From Nocardioides cavernae (lineage in GTDB: Bacteria > Actinomycetota > Actinomycetes > Propionibacteriales > Nocardioidaceae): DNA of 64,000 bases. Shown here piece after piece: positions 33,553-42,854 of this stretch; the stretch's first letter is position 1; each line of letters begins with the position of its first letter. The notes under the pieces were generated by a model, which worked only from the letters and a program-made list of their open reading frames with translations, was not told where the DNA came from and did no database searches. Where the stretch lies: NCBI RefSeq assembly GCF_016907475.1, contig NZ_JAFBCA010000001.1, positions 806,001 to 870,000 of the forward strand. The letters run 5' to 3'. The position numbers were made by a program, and so were the translations under genes.

Positions 33553-34701
33553 ATGACGTACGAGCTGGGGCAGGGGACCGGGCCGCTGCGGGGCGTGCGG
33601 GTGGTCGAGGTGGCGGGTATCGGCCCGGGGCCGCACGCGTGCATGCTGCTGGCCGACCTCGGCGCCGACGTGGTGCGGATCGACCGGCCGGGCGGCGGGA
33701 TGTTCGCCAGCGGGCGGGCCGACGTGCTCAACCGCGGCCGGCCGAGCGTCGCGCTCGACCTCAAGCGACCGGAGGCGATCGGGGCCGTGCTCGACCTCGT
33801 CGAGCGGGCCGACGTCCTCGTCGAGGGGATGCGTCCCGGGGCGATGGAGCGGCTCGGGCTCGGGCCGGACGCCTGCCACGCCCGCAACGAACGCCTGGTC
33901 ATCGGCCGGATGACCGGCTGGGGCCAGGGCGGGCCGTGGAGCCAGGCCGCGGGCCACGACATGAACTACATCGGGATCACCGGCGCCCTCCACGGCCTCG
34001 GCCAGGACCGCGACCGGCCGCACTTCCCGGGCAACCTCCTCGGCGACTTCGGCGGCGGCTCGACCTACCTCGTCATCGGCATCCTCGCCGCGCTCCTCGA
34101 GGCGCGCACGAGCGGAAGGGGCCAGGTCGTCGACGCCGCCATCGTCGACGGCACGGCCCACCTCAACGCGATGGCCTCGACCTTCGCCGCCCTCGGCCTC
34201 GACACCGGCACCCGCCGCTCGGGGCTGCTCGACGGCGGCACGCCCTGGTACGACGTCTACGAGACCGCCGACGGCCGGCACGTGAGCGTCGGGGCGCTCG
34301 AGCCGCAGTTCTGGGCCGCGCTCGTCGAGCGCGTCGGCGTCGAGCTGCCCGACCGCGACGACCCGGCCAACCACGCCACCATCCGCGGCGCCCTGATCAG
34401 GCGGTTCAAGGAGAGGACGCAGGCCGAGTGGGCCGAGGTCTTCGACGGCACGGACGCCTGCGTCGCGCCCGTCGTACCCCTCGCCGAGGCGCCCGCCCAC
34501 CCGCACCTCGCGGCGCGCGGCACCTTCGTCGAGCGCGACGGCGTCACCCAGCCGGCGCCCGCGCCGCGCTTCTCGCGGACCGCGTCCACCATCAGCAGCC
34601 CGCCCGCGCTGCCGGGGGAGCACACCCGCGAGGCGCTCGCCGCCTGGGGCATCGCCGATGTCGACGGCCTGATCGCCTGCGGGGCGGCGGTGCAGGCGTG
34701 A
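33553..34701 (+). CDS. mcr: Alpha-methylacyl-CoA racemase (CoA-transferase family III)
   Basis: Interconverts (R)- and (S)-2-methylacyl-CoA in branched-chain fatty acid or sterol side-chain breakdown. The 382-residue protein has the MCR active-site pair with the right spacing: H135 (GHDMNY) and D165 (LLGDFGGGS), as H126 and D156 of M. tuberculosis MCR; R94 in EGMRPGAMERLG fits the CoA-binding Arg. ATG at 33541 is possible, but ATG 33553 has CATGAT seven bases upstream as a leaderless -10. Followed after 91 bases by a glutamine amidotransferase gene. Confidence 0.9.
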   Translation: MTYELGQGTGPLRGVRVVEVAGIGPGPHACMLLADLGADVVRIDRPGGGMFASGRADVLNRGRPSVALDLKRPEAIGAVLDLVERADVLVEGMRPGAMERLGLGPDACHARNERLVIGRMTGWGQGGPWSQAAGHDMNYIGITGALHGLGQDRDRPHFPGNLLGDFGGGSTYLVIGILAALLEARTSGRGQVVDAAIVDGTAHLNAMASTFAALGLDTGTRRSGLLDGGTPWYDVYETADGRHVSVGALEPQFWAALVERVGVELPDRDDPANHATIRGALIRRFKERTQAEWAEVFDGTDACVAPVVPLAEAPAHPHLAARGTFVERDGVTQPAPAPRFSRTASTISSPPALPGEHTREALAAWGIADVDGLIACGAAVQA

Positions 34702-34792
34702 GCGGAGTGGGGAACGAGCTCGGCGCACGCGATGGTGGTCGAGTGCCGCCCGCGGCTGAGGCACGAAGCCGGGACGGCGGTGTATCGAGACC

Positions 34793-35533
34793 GTGAGGCC
34801 CTTCCTCTTCCTCGGCACCCGCGCCGAGGACGACATCGCCCAGCAGGAGTACGACGCCGTGCTCGCCGGCTGCGGCCTGCGGTCCGACGAGCTGGTGCGC
34901 GTCCGCCTCGAGGCAGGACCGCTCGGGGAGGTGGACCTCGACGACTGGTCCGGGATCATCCTCGGCGGCGGGCCCTACAACATGTCGGACCCGGAGGACG
35001 CGAAGTCTCCGGCGCAGCGCCGGGCCGAGGCCGAGCTCGAGGCCCTCGCGGCACGGGTGGTCGCGGCGGACGTCCCGTTCCTCGGCGCCTGCTACGGCAT
35101 CGGCGTGCTCGGCACCTTGTTCGGCGGTGTCGTCGACCGGACCTTCGGCGAGCCCATCTGCGCGCTGCCCGTCCGGCTCACCGACGCGGGGCGGGACGAC
35201 CCGCTCTTCGGCATGCTGCCGGCCGAGTTCACGGCCTACCTCGGCCACAAGGAGGCGGTCGCGCGGCTACCCGATGGCGCGGTGCTGCTCGCCTCCACCG
35301 ACACCTGCCCGGTCCACGCCTTCCGGATCGGCCGCAACGTCTACGCCACCCAGTTCCACCCCGAGCTCGACGCCGTCGCGATCTGCGACCGGATCGACGC
35401 CTACAGCGCCCACGGCTACTACGAGCCGCACGAGCAGGAGCACCTCAAGACCGCCGCCCGCGAGGCGATGGTGACCGAGCCGGTGCGGCTGCTCGGCCGC
35501 TTCGTGGAGCTGTACGCGCGGGAGTCAGCATGA
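34793..35533 (+). CDS. Class I glutamine amidotransferase-like protein
   Basis: 246-residue GuaA-like glutaminase. Triad residues are C100 (LGACYGIGVLG), H189 (TQFHPEL) and E191. GIILGGGPYNMSDP is the usual oxyanion region. It has no synthetase domain, so it is a stand-alone GATase1 similar to YfeJ/GMP-synthase-like proteins. GTG start. Coupled by an ATGA overlap to the downstream monooxygenase, an unusual partner. Confidence 0.85.
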   Translation: MRPFLFLGTRAEDDIAQQEYDAVLAGCGLRSDELVRVRLEAGPLGEVDLDDWSGIILGGGPYNMSDPEDAKSPAQRRAEAELEALAARVVAADVPFLGACYGIGVLGTLFGGVVDRTFGEPICALPVRLTDAGRDDPLFGMLPAEFTAYLGHKEAVARLPDGAVLLASTDTCPVHAFRIGRNVYATQFHPELDAVAICDRIDAYSAHGYYEPHEQEHLKTAAREAMVTEPVRLLGRFVELYARESA

Positions 35534-36978
35534 CGACTGCCGAGCACGTCGACGTGCTGATCATCGGAGCCGGCCTGTCGGGCATCGGCGCGGCGGCCCA
35601 CCTCGCCAAGGACCTGCCCGCGACGTCGTACGCCGTCCTGGAGCGGCGCGAGGTCAGCGGCGGGACGTGGGACCTGTTCCGCTACCCGGGCGTGCGCTCC
35701 GACTCCGACATGCACACGCTCGGCTACCGGTTCCGGCCGTGGCGCGGCGACACCGCCCTGGCCGACGGCGCCTCGATCCTCGACTACCTCCGCGACACGG
35801 CGCGCGAGTACGGCGTGGACCAGCACGTCCGCTACGGCCACCGCGTCGCCGCGGCCGACTGGGACTCGAGCACCGCGCGGTGGACGGTGACGTCCGAGGT
35901 CGGCGGGGAGCGGCGCACGATGACCGCCGACTTCCTGTGGGCCTGCAGCGGCTACTACGACTACGACGCGGGCTACACGCCGCACTTCCAGGGCCAGGAG
36001 CGCTTCGGCGGCCAGGTGGTCCACCCGCAGCACTGGCCCGACGACCTCGACCTCGCGGGGAAGCGCATCGTCGTCATCGGCTCGGGCGCGACCGCGGTCA
36101 CGCTCGTGCCCGCCCTCGCCGCGGGCGGCGCCGCGCACGTCACGATGCTGCAGCGCTCACCGACGTACGTCCTCCCGGTGCCGGCCAGGGACGCGGTGAA
36201 GGGTCGGCTGACGCGGCTCGTCGGCGAGGAGTGGTCGTTCGTGGCGACGCGGTGGAAGAACATCGCGCTGCAGTCCGCGCTCTACCGCGTGAGCCGGCGG
36301 CGCCCGGACCTCGTGCGCCGCCTCGTCCGCAGGACGAACGTCGCCCAGCTCCCGCCCGGCTACGCGGTCGACACCCACTTCAACCCGAGCTACGACCCGT
36401 GGGACCAGCGGATGTGCCTGGTGCCGGACGGCGACCTGTTCCGGGCCATCAGGCGCGGCCGGGCCGACGTGGTGACCGACCGCATCGCCACCTTCACCGA
36501 GACCGGCCTCGAGCTCGAGTCGGGGGAGCGGCTCGAGGCCGACGTCGTCGTCACCGCGACCGGCCTCAACCTGCAGGTGTTCGGCGGCGCAGAGCTGAGC
36601 GTGGACGGCGAGCGGGTCGAGCCGAGCCGGACCATGGCCTACCGCGCGATGATGCTCTCGGGCGTGCCCAACTTCGCCTTCACGATCGGCTACACCAACG
36701 CCTCGTGGACGCTCAAGGCCGACCTCGTCGGGGAGTACGTCGTCCGGCTGCTGGAGCGGCTGCGGTCGACCGGCACCCGATCGGTCGTCCCGGTGCGCGA
36801 CCCGGAGGTCGAGGAGGTGCCGCTGATGGACTTCGACGCCGGCTACGTGCAGCGGGTCGTCCACACGCTTCCCCGGCAGGGCACGCGGGCCCCGTGGTCG
36901 CTCAGGCAGAACTACCTCCACGACGCCCGGACCATCCGGCGGGCGCGGCTCGACGACGGGGTGCTGCGGTGGTCGTGA
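35530..36978 (+). CDS. Flavin-containing monooxygenase, Baeyer-Villiger type
   Basis: 482-residue FAD/NADPH monooxygenase. N-terminal FAD motif IIGAGLSGIG (13-18 core), the Baeyer-Villiger fingerprint F159-G-x-x-x-H165-x-x-x-W169-P170, and NADPH motif VIGSGATAV (184-190). Overall it resembles EthA-type enzymes that oxidise ketones or thioamides. Natural substrate unknown. Starts within the end of the amidotransferase gene. The next feature, 11 bases after its stop, is a CebR-like operator. Confidence 0.9.
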   Translation: MTTAEHVDVLIIGAGLSGIGAAAHLAKDLPATSYAVLERREVSGGTWDLFRYPGVRSDSDMHTLGYRFRPWRGDTALADGASILDYLRDTAREYGVDQHVRYGHRVAAADWDSSTARWTVTSEVGGERRTMTADFLWACSGYYDYDAGYTPHFQGQERFGGQVVHPQHWPDDLDLAGKRIVVIGSGATAVTLVPALAAGGAAHVTMLQRSPTYVLPVPARDAVKGRLTRLVGEEWSFVATRWKNIALQSALYRVSRRRPDLVRRLVRRTNVAQLPPGYAVDTHFNPSYDPWDQRMCLVPDGDLFRAIRRGRADVVTDRIATFTETGLELESGERLEADVVVTATGLNLQVFGGAELSVDGERVEPSRTMAYRAMMLSGVPNFAFTIGYTNASWTLKADLVGEYVVRLLERLRSTGTRSVVPVRDPEVEEVPLMDFDAGYVQRVVHTLPRQGTRAPWSLRQNYLHDARTIRRARLDDGVLRWS

Positions 36979-36989
36979 ACGCCGAGGAA

Positions 36990-37003
36990 TGGAAGCGCTC
37001 CCA
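36990..37003. promoter_or_regulatory. CebR-like operator 1
   Basis: TGGAAGCGCTCCCA, close to the Streptomyces CebR consensus TGGGAGCGCTCCCA. It lies upstream of the ceb promoter. Confidence 0.75.
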
Positions 37004-37032
37004 CATTTTGCGCACACGTTCTCTCGCGATCG

Positions 37033-37061
37033 TTGACACCTGATGTGACCGGCGTCATAGT
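37033..37061 (+). promoter_or_regulatory. ceb operon promoter
   Basis: TTGACA (37033-37038) and CATAGT (37056-37061) with a 17-base spacer, the best sigma-70-type promoter in the window. Transcription should begin near 37068, leaving a leader of about 90 bases. Confidence 0.75.
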
Positions 37062-37077
37062 GATTGCCGGACGGAAG

Positions 37078-37091
37078 TGGAAGCGCTCTCA
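37078..37091. promoter_or_regulatory. CebR-like operator 2
   Basis: TGGAAGCGCTCTCA, just downstream of the expected transcription start. With operator 1, 88 bases upstream, it brackets the promoter, allowing roadblock or looping. Confidence 0.75.
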
Positions 37092-37157
37092 CACCACTCG
37101 CGTCCACCTTCCAGCCGGGCAGGGAGCCCGGCGGCCCAGGACGGCAGGAGTGCAGTG

Positions 37158-38438
37158 GTGAAGACATCGAAGACCCGGCGATACCGACTCGCCTCGAGCG
37201 CGTTGGTGGCGCTCACCCTCGCGACGACCGCGGCCGCGTGCGGCGGCGGTGACGACGACGGGACGACCGCAGACGGCGTCACCACGATCACCGTGGCGAC
37301 GTTCAACGAGTTCGGCTACGAGGGACTCATCGACGAGTGGAACGCCGCCAACGACGACATCAAGATCGAGCAGGTCAAGGTCGGCACGTGGGACGACGCG
37401 AAGGCCAACCTCTACACCAAGCTCGCGGCAGGCTCCGGCCTGTCGGACATCGAGGCGATCGAGGGTGACGCAATGCCCGCGATCCTCGCCGAGGAAGGTG
37501 CCTTCGAGGACCTCACCGACGACGAGGTCGACGGCCGCTGGCTTCCGTGGGTCGAGGAGAAGACCCTCAACGCCGACGGCCAGATGATCGGCTACGCCAC
37601 CGACATCGGCCCGGAGGGCATCTGCTACCGGTCCGACCTGTTCGAGAAGGCCGGCCTTCCCACCGACCGCGAGGAGGTCGCGGGGCTCATGGGCACCTGG
37701 GACGACTACTTCGCCCTCGGCGAGGAGTTCATCAAGAAGGTCCCCGACACCGCGTGGTACGACTCGTCCGGCGGGCTTGCGCAGGCCATGCTCAACCAGG
37801 TCGAGAACCCCTTCGAGACCGACGACAACACGGTCGAGGTGGAGAACGACGAGCTCGAGGCCGTCTGGGCCGACGTCACCGGCAACATCGAGAAGGGCCT
37901 GTCCACCAAGCTCCCGCAGTGGAGCGACGACTGGACCGCCTCGTTCCAGAACGACGGCTTCGCCACCATGGCGTGCCCGGGCTGGATGCTCGGCGTCGTC
38001 GAGGGCAACGCCGAGGGCGTGAAGGGCTGGGACATCGCCAACGTCTTCCCCGGCGGCGGCGGCAACTGGGGAGGCTCGTTCCTCACCGTCCCGGCCCAGG
38101 GCGAGAACATCGAGGAGGCCAAGGAGGTCGCTGCCTGGCTGACCGCGCCGGAGCAGCAGGTCAAGGCGTTCGCCGCCAAGGGCACCTTCCCCAGTCAGGT
38201 CGAGGCCCTGGAGTCGGGCGAGGTGACCAGCGCGACGAACGCGTTCTTCAACGATGCGCCCACCGGTGAGATCCTCGCGGAGCGCGCCCAGGCGGTGACG
38301 GTGCAGCCTTACAAGGGCCCGAAGTACTCCGACATCCTCCAGGCCTTCCAGGCCGCGGTCCTTCGCGTCGACGACGGATCCCAGGACGCTGCCCAGTCGT
38401 GGGACCAGTTCCTGACCGACGTCGAAGCGCTCGGCTGA
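37158..38438 (+). CDS. cebE: Cellobiose/sugar ABC transporter solute-binding lipoprotein
   Basis: 426-residue family 1 extracellular sugar-binding protein. Lipoprotein signal: basic KTSKTRRYRLASS, hydrophobic stretch and the Cys in TTAAACGGG. The body has ITVATFNEFGYEGLIDEWN at the N-domain and typical PGGGGNWGGSFLTVPAQ. AGGAG sits seven bases before GTG 37158; the open frame upstream overlaps the promoter. First gene of the ceb operon. Binding of cellobiose and cello-oligosaccharides is inferred from the CebR boxes, bglC and cebR. Confidence 0.9.
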   Translation: MKTSKTRRYRLASSALVALTLATTAAACGGGDDDGTTADGVTTITVATFNEFGYEGLIDEWNAANDDIKIEQVKVGTWDDAKANLYTKLAAGSGLSDIEAIEGDAMPAILAEEGAFEDLTDDEVDGRWLPWVEEKTLNADGQMIGYATDIGPEGICYRSDLFEKAGLPTDREEVAGLMGTWDDYFALGEEFIKKVPDTAWYDSSGGLAQAMLNQVENPFETDDNTVEVENDELEAVWADVTGNIEKGLSTKLPQWSDDWTASFQNDGFATMACPGWMLGVVEGNAEGVKGWDIANVFPGGGGNWGGSFLTVPAQGENIEEAKEVAAWLTAPEQQVKAFAAKGTFPSQVEALESGEVTSATNAFFNDAPTGEILAERAQAVTVQPYKGPKYSDILQAFQAAVLRVDDGSQDAAQSWDQFLTDVEALG

Positions 38439-38457
38439 TCGGACCGACGGACTCCTC

Positions 38458-39477
38458 GTGAGCAACTCCACCACCTCCCGGGGCGGAGGCACCCAGACGG
38501 TGTCCTCGCCCCGGGAGGGCTCCCCCTCCGCGTCCGGACCCACCGGACGAGCGCCCCGACCCGAGTGGCGCCAACGACTGACCCGGCTCGACGTCCGGCT
38601 CTCGCCGTACCTCTACATCTCGCCCTTCTTCCTGCTCTTCCTGGTGGTCGGGATGTTCCCGCTGGGCTACACGGCGTGGGTGTCGGTGCACGACTGGAGC
38701 CTGATCGGCGGCAAGGGCGAGTTCGTCGGCCTCGACAACTTCCGCGAGGTCCTCGGCAACCCCTACTTCACCAAGCAGCTGGTCAACACGATCAGCATCT
38801 TCCTGCTCTCCTCCGTGCCGCAGATCGTCATCGCCGTGGTGCTGGCGGCGCTGCTCGACAACCAGCTCCGCGGCCGCACGCTCTGGCGGATGAGCATCCT
38901 GCTGCCGTTCGTCGTCTCCCCGGTCGCCGTCGCGATCATCTTCGGCAGCCTGTACGGCGACCGCTACGGCCTCATCAACGAGCTGCTCGGGTACGTCGGC
39001 ATCGACCCCATCGGCTGGCACACCGAGCGGTGGGCCAGCCACGTCGCTATTGCGACCATGGTGAACTGGCGCTGGACCGGCTACAACGCCCTCATCTGCC
39101 TCGCCGCCATGCAGGCGGTGCCGCGCGAGCTCTACGAGGCGGCGGCGATCGACGGCGCCGGCCGGGTGCGGCAGTTCGTCAGCATCACGCTGCCGATGAT
39201 CCGCCCGACGATGATCTTCGTCGTCATCACCTCCACGATCGGCGGCCTCCAGATCTTCGCCGAGCCCCGGCTCTTCGACGAGACCAACGCACGCAACGGC
39301 GGCAGCGATCGCCAGTTCGGCACCATCACCATGCTGATCTACGACTTCGGCTGGCAGCTGCGCGACCTGGGCCGGGCCTCGGCCACGGCCTGGCTGCTCT
39401 TCGTCGTGATCTGCGCCTTCGGCATCGCCAACTTCCTGCTCATCCGCAGGATCGGAGCCTTGGGAGGAGACCGATGA
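38458..39477 (+). CDS. cebF: Sugar ABC transporter permease, CebF type
   Basis: 339-residue MalF-like permease with six predicted helices after a 45-residue cytoplasmic Gly/Ser/Pro-rich N-terminus. The EAA loop that docks the ATPase is YEAAAIDGAGRVRQFVSITLP. GTG start 19 bases after cebE. Its stop overlaps the cebG start (ATGA). No ATPase is encoded here; Streptomyces ceb systems use the shared MsiK ATPase, so a remote msiK-like gene is expected. Confidence 0.92.
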   Translation: MSNSTTSRGGGTQTVSSPREGSPSASGPTGRAPRPEWRQRLTRLDVRLSPYLYISPFFLLFLVVGMFPLGYTAWVSVHDWSLIGGKGEFVGLDNFREVLGNPYFTKQLVNTISIFLLSSVPQIVIAVVLAALLDNQLRGRTLWRMSILLPFVVSPVAVAIIFGSLYGDRYGLINELLGYVGIDPIGWHTERWASHVAIATMVNWRWTGYNALICLAAMQAVPRELYEAAAIDGAGRVRQFVSITLPMIRPTMIFVVITSTIGGLQIFAEPRLFDETNARNGGSDRQFGTITMLIYDFGWQLRDLGRASATAWLLFVVICAFGIANFLLIRRIGALGGDR

Positions 39478-40292
39478 CGCGCCGTCCGGGGTTCCTCGTC
39501 TACGGGCTCCTCGCCGCCTTCCTGGTCGGCTCGGCCGCTCCGCTCTACTGGTCGTTCCTGCTCGGCTCGCACACGAAGGAGATCGCCGCCCAGGGCGTCC
39601 CGCCGCTGCTGCCGGGCGGTCACTTCTGGTCCAACGCCGAGCGTGCGATCGCGACGATCCCCTTCTGGAAGGCCATCGGCAACAGTCTGCTGGTGTCCAC
39701 GGTGACGGCCTGCTCGGTGGTGTTCTTCTGCACCTTGGCGGGCTACGCCTTCGCGAAGCTGCGCTTCCGTGGTCGCGGTCCGCTACTGGTCTTCGTGATC
39801 GCCACCATGGCAATCCCGACCCAGCTCGGCGTCGTACCGCTCTTCATCCTGATGTCGGAGTTCGGCTGGACCGGCAGCATCACGTCGGTGATCATCCCGT
39901 GGCTGGTGACCGCCTTCGGCGTCTTCTTCATGCGGCAGTACCTGGTCGATGCGGTGCCGGACGAGCTGGTCGAGGCCGCCCGCATGGACGGGTGCTCCCA
40001 GATCCGCATCTTCTGGCACGTCGCCGCGCCCGCCGCCCGACCCGCGGCCGCCATCCTGTGGCTCTTCACCTTCATGCAGGTGTGGACGGACTTCTTCTGG
40101 CCGCTCATCGCCCTGCCGCACAGCAACCCCACCATCCAGGTGGCGCTCAACCAGCTCCAGAGCGGGTTCTTCAAGGACTACAGCCTCGTCCTGGCCGGCA
40201 CCACGCTGGCCACGATCCCGCTCCTCGTCCTGTTCGTCGTCGCCGGCCGCCAGCTCGTGGCAGGCATCATGCAAGGAGCCGTCAAGGGATGA
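39474..40292 (+). CDS. cebG: Sugar ABC transporter permease, CebG type
   Basis: 272-residue MalG-like permease with six helices. The EAA loop is EAARMDGCSQIRIFWHVAAP. GGGAGGAG precedes the ATG. Overlaps both neighbours by four bases (cebF end and bglC start), indicating tight translational coupling. Forms the membrane channel with CebF. Confidence 0.92.
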   Translation: MTRRPGFLVYGLLAAFLVGSAAPLYWSFLLGSHTKEIAAQGVPPLLPGGHFWSNAERAIATIPFWKAIGNSLLVSTVTACSVVFFCTLAGYAFAKLRFRGRGPLLVFVIATMAIPTQLGVVPLFILMSEFGWTGSITSVIIPWLVTAFGVFFMRQYLVDAVPDELVEAARMDGCSQIRIFWHVAAPAARPAAAILWLFTFMQVWTDFFWPLIALPHSNPTIQVALNQLQSGFFKDYSLVLAGTTLATIPLLVLFVVAGRQLVAGIMQGAVKG

Positions 40293-41761
40293 CCACCCAC
40301 ACCGCGTCCGCCTCCACCGTCGAGTCGACGCCTCGCGCGCACTTCCCGCACGACTTCGTGTGGGGGATGGCGACCGCCTCCTACCAGATCGAGGGCGCCG
40401 TCACCGAGGACGGGCGCACCCCCTCGATCTGGGACACCTTCTCGCGGGTCCCCGGAGCGATCCTGGGCGGGGACACCGGAGAGGTCGCCTGCGACCACTA
40501 CCACCGGATGCCGGCCGATGTGGAACTCCTCGCCGACCTCGGCGCCACGTCGTACCGCTTCTCGGTGGCGTGGCCGCGGGTTCGGCCGGACGCGGGGCCG
40601 GTCAACGCGACCGGCCTCGCGTTCTACGACCGACTCGTCGACGAGCTGCTCTCCCACGGGATCGCGCCGTGGCTCACGCTCTACCACTGGGACCTGCCGC
40701 AGGTGCTCGAGGACGCCGGCGGCTGGACCAACCGCGACACCGTCCACCGGTTCGTGGACTACGCCGTCTCGGTGCACGAGGCGCTCGGCGACCGGGTGCC
40801 GACGTGGACCACGCTCAACGAGCCGTGGTGCTCGGCCTTCCTCGGCTACTCCGCGGGCCACCACGCGCCCGGTCGCCAGGAGGGGGCCGCCGGTCTCGTC
40901 GCCGGTCACCACCTGCTGCTCGCGCACGGCCTCGCGACGCAGGAGCTGCGCAGCCGCGGCGCCGAGCGGCTCGGGCTGAGCCTCAACCTGACGGTGCCCG
41001 ACCCGAGCGACGCAGGAGACCCGGTCGACGTCGACGCCGCCCGCCGCATCGACGGGATGCACAACCGGTTCTTCCTCGACCCGATCTTCCGCGGCTCCTA
41101 CCCCGCCGACGTGCTCGAGGACACCGCCGACCGGACGTGGCAGGACCGGCCCTGGCTCGACGTGGTGCGCGACGGCGACCTCGACGTGATCTCGACCCCG
41201 ATCGACGTGCTGGGCGTGAACTACTACCACGGCAACGAGGTCTCGGGTCACCCGCGCACGGACGTCGTCGGCATCGGCGCCGACCACCCCGCCCGGGCCG
41301 CGCTCTCGCCGTACCCCGGCTCCGAGCACGTCACCTTCCCCAGCCGCGGGCTGCCGCTGACCGCGATGGGGTGGGAGATCCAGCCCGAGGGCCTCCACCG
41401 GCTGCTCCGCCGCCTCCACGACGACTACCCCCACCTGCCGATCTACCTCACCGAGACCGGCGCGGCCTTCGACGACCGGCTCGACGAGCACGGCCGGGTG
41501 CACGACCCCGACCGGATCGCGTTCCTCGACTCCTACCTGCGTGCGGTGCACCGGGCGATCGACGAGGGCGTCGACGTCCGGGGGTTCTTCCAGTGGTCGT
41601 TCTACGACAACTTCGAGTGGGCCTTCGGCTACGCCAAGCGCTTCGGGCTCGTCCACGTCGACTACGCGACGCAGCGTCGTACGCCGAAGTCGAGCGCCCA
41701 CTGGTACGCCGAGCTCGCCCGCACCGGGACCCTGCCCGCGCCACCGGCCGTGGACCACTAG
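40289..41761 (+). CDS. bglC: GH1 beta-glucosidase of the ceb operon
   Basis: 490-residue intracellular beta-glucosidase that would split imported cellobiose. FVWGMATASYQIEGA at the start, acid/base E178 (TLNEPW) and nucleophile E389 (YLTETG), closing YDNFEWAFGYAKRFGLVHVDY. No signal peptide. Coupled to cebG by ATGA. Compared with the GH1 enzyme at 11807 it is about 40 residues longer and has the operon context of Streptomyces BglC. Confidence 0.94.
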   Translation: MTTHTASASTVESTPRAHFPHDFVWGMATASYQIEGAVTEDGRTPSIWDTFSRVPGAILGGDTGEVACDHYHRMPADVELLADLGATSYRFSVAWPRVRPDAGPVNATGLAFYDRLVDELLSHGIAPWLTLYHWDLPQVLEDAGGWTNRDTVHRFVDYAVSVHEALGDRVPTWTTLNEPWCSAFLGYSAGHHAPGRQEGAAGLVAGHHLLLAHGLATQELRSRGAERLGLSLNLTVPDPSDAGDPVDVDAARRIDGMHNRFFLDPIFRGSYPADVLEDTADRTWQDRPWLDVVRDGDLDVISTPIDVLGVNYYHGNEVSGHPRTDVVGIGADHPARAALSPYPGSEHVTFPSRGLPLTAMGWEIQPEGLHRLLRRLHDDYPHLPIYLTETGAAFDDRLDEHGRVHDPDRIAFLDSYLRAVHRAIDEGVDVRGFFQWSFYDNFEWAFGYAKRFGLVHVDYATQRRTPKSSAHWYAELARTGTLPAPPAVDH

Positions 41762-41764
41762 CGT
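41759..41764 (+). promoter_or_regulatory. -10 hexamer (TAGCGT) of leaderless cebR
   Basis: TAGCGT overlaps the bglC stop codon TAG and ends seven bases before GTG 41772, giving cebR a possible leaderless promoter of its own. Confidence 0.5.
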
Positions 41765-41771
41765 GGCGCGA

Positions 41772-42806
41772 GTGACCACCCCGCGCAGCCCTGTGAGCGC
41801 GGGTCAGCCCACCCTCGACGAGGTGGCCCGGGTTGCGGGCGTCTCTCGCGCCACGGCGTCGCGTGCGATCAACGGCGGCCAGCGCGTCAGCGCGCGCGCC
41901 CAGTCGGCCGTCGACACGGCCGTGCGCACCCTGGGCTACATCCCCAACCCCGCGGCCCGCAGCCTCGTCACGCGACGTACGGACTCGATCGCCGTCGTCG
42001 TCCCCGAGCCCGACGACCGCGTCTTCTCCGACCCGTTCTTCGCCGGCACGCTGCGCGGCGTGACCCGGGTGTTGGGAGAGCGCGACATCCAGCTGGTGCT
42101 GCTGCTGGCCCGTCCCGGCGCGTCGACGGCGCGGACGCTGCGCTACCTCACCAACCGCCACGTCGACGGCGCCCTGGTCGTGTCGCACCACCGCGACGAC
42201 CGGCTCGCCGAGCACCTCGCCGACATCGGCCTGCCCTGCGTCTTCGGCGGTCGTCCGTGGACCGGCGGCGACCGGGTGGCGTACGTCGACGTGGACAACG
42301 TGGCGGGCGAGCGCGAGGCGACCGAGGCCCTCATCGACCGCGGCTGCACGCGGATCGGCACCATCGCCGGGCCTGCTGACATGACGGCCTCCGAGGACCG
42401 GCTCGCCGGCTGGCGCCAGGCGATGTCGACGGCCGGGCTCGCCGCCGACGCGGTCGAGCACGGCGACTTCACCGAGGCCAGCGGCGAGGCCGCGGCCCGG
42501 GCGCTCATGGAGCGCCACCCCGACATCGACGGCCTCGTGGTCGCCTCCGACCTGATGGCCGCCGGCGCACTGAAGGTGCTCGCCGAGCTCGGTCGCCGCG
42601 TGCCCGCCGACATCGCCGTCGTCGGCTTCGACGACCTCGGCGTCGCCGAGCGCACCTCCCCGGCCCTGACCACCGTCCGGCAGCCGGTCGACGAGATGGC
42701 CGAGCGGGCGACCCGGCTGCTCCTCGAGCGCGTCGACGAGCCCCACTCCAGCCGCCCGATGCGGGTGATCATCCCGCCGACGCTGGTCCGTCGCGCCAGC
42801 GCCTGA
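41772..42806 (+). CDS. cebR: LacI-family repressor of the ceb operon
   Basis: 344-residue LacI/GalR regulator. The N-terminal helix-turn-helix is PTLDEVARVAGVSRATASRA with hinge region GYIPNPAARSLVTRRT, then a periplasmic-binding-protein-like core ending VRQPVDEMAERATRLLLERV. In Streptomyces, CebR releases TGGGAGCGCTCCCA on binding cellobiose; both boxes upstream of cebE fit. Here cebR is the last gene in the same direction, whereas Streptomyces often has it divergent from cebE. Confidence 0.92.
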   Translation: MTTPRSPVSAGQPTLDEVARVAGVSRATASRAINGGQRVSARAQSAVDTAVRTLGYIPNPAARSLVTRRTDSIAVVVPEPDDRVFSDPFFAGTLRGVTRVLGERDIQLVLLLARPGASTARTLRYLTNRHVDGALVVSHHRDDRLAEHLADIGLPCVFGGRPWTGGDRVAYVDVDNVAGEREATEALIDRGCTRIGTIAGPADMTASEDRLAGWRQAMSTAGLAADAVEHGDFTEASGEAAARALMERHPDIDGLVVASDLMAAGALKVLAELGRRVPADIAVVGFDDLGVAERTSPALTTVRQPVDEMAERATRLLLERVDEPHSSRPMRVIIPPTLVRRASA

Positions 42807-42854
42807 GTCGCGACTCACACGTCAATCGATTCGCGGGAACACCACCAGTCCCAC

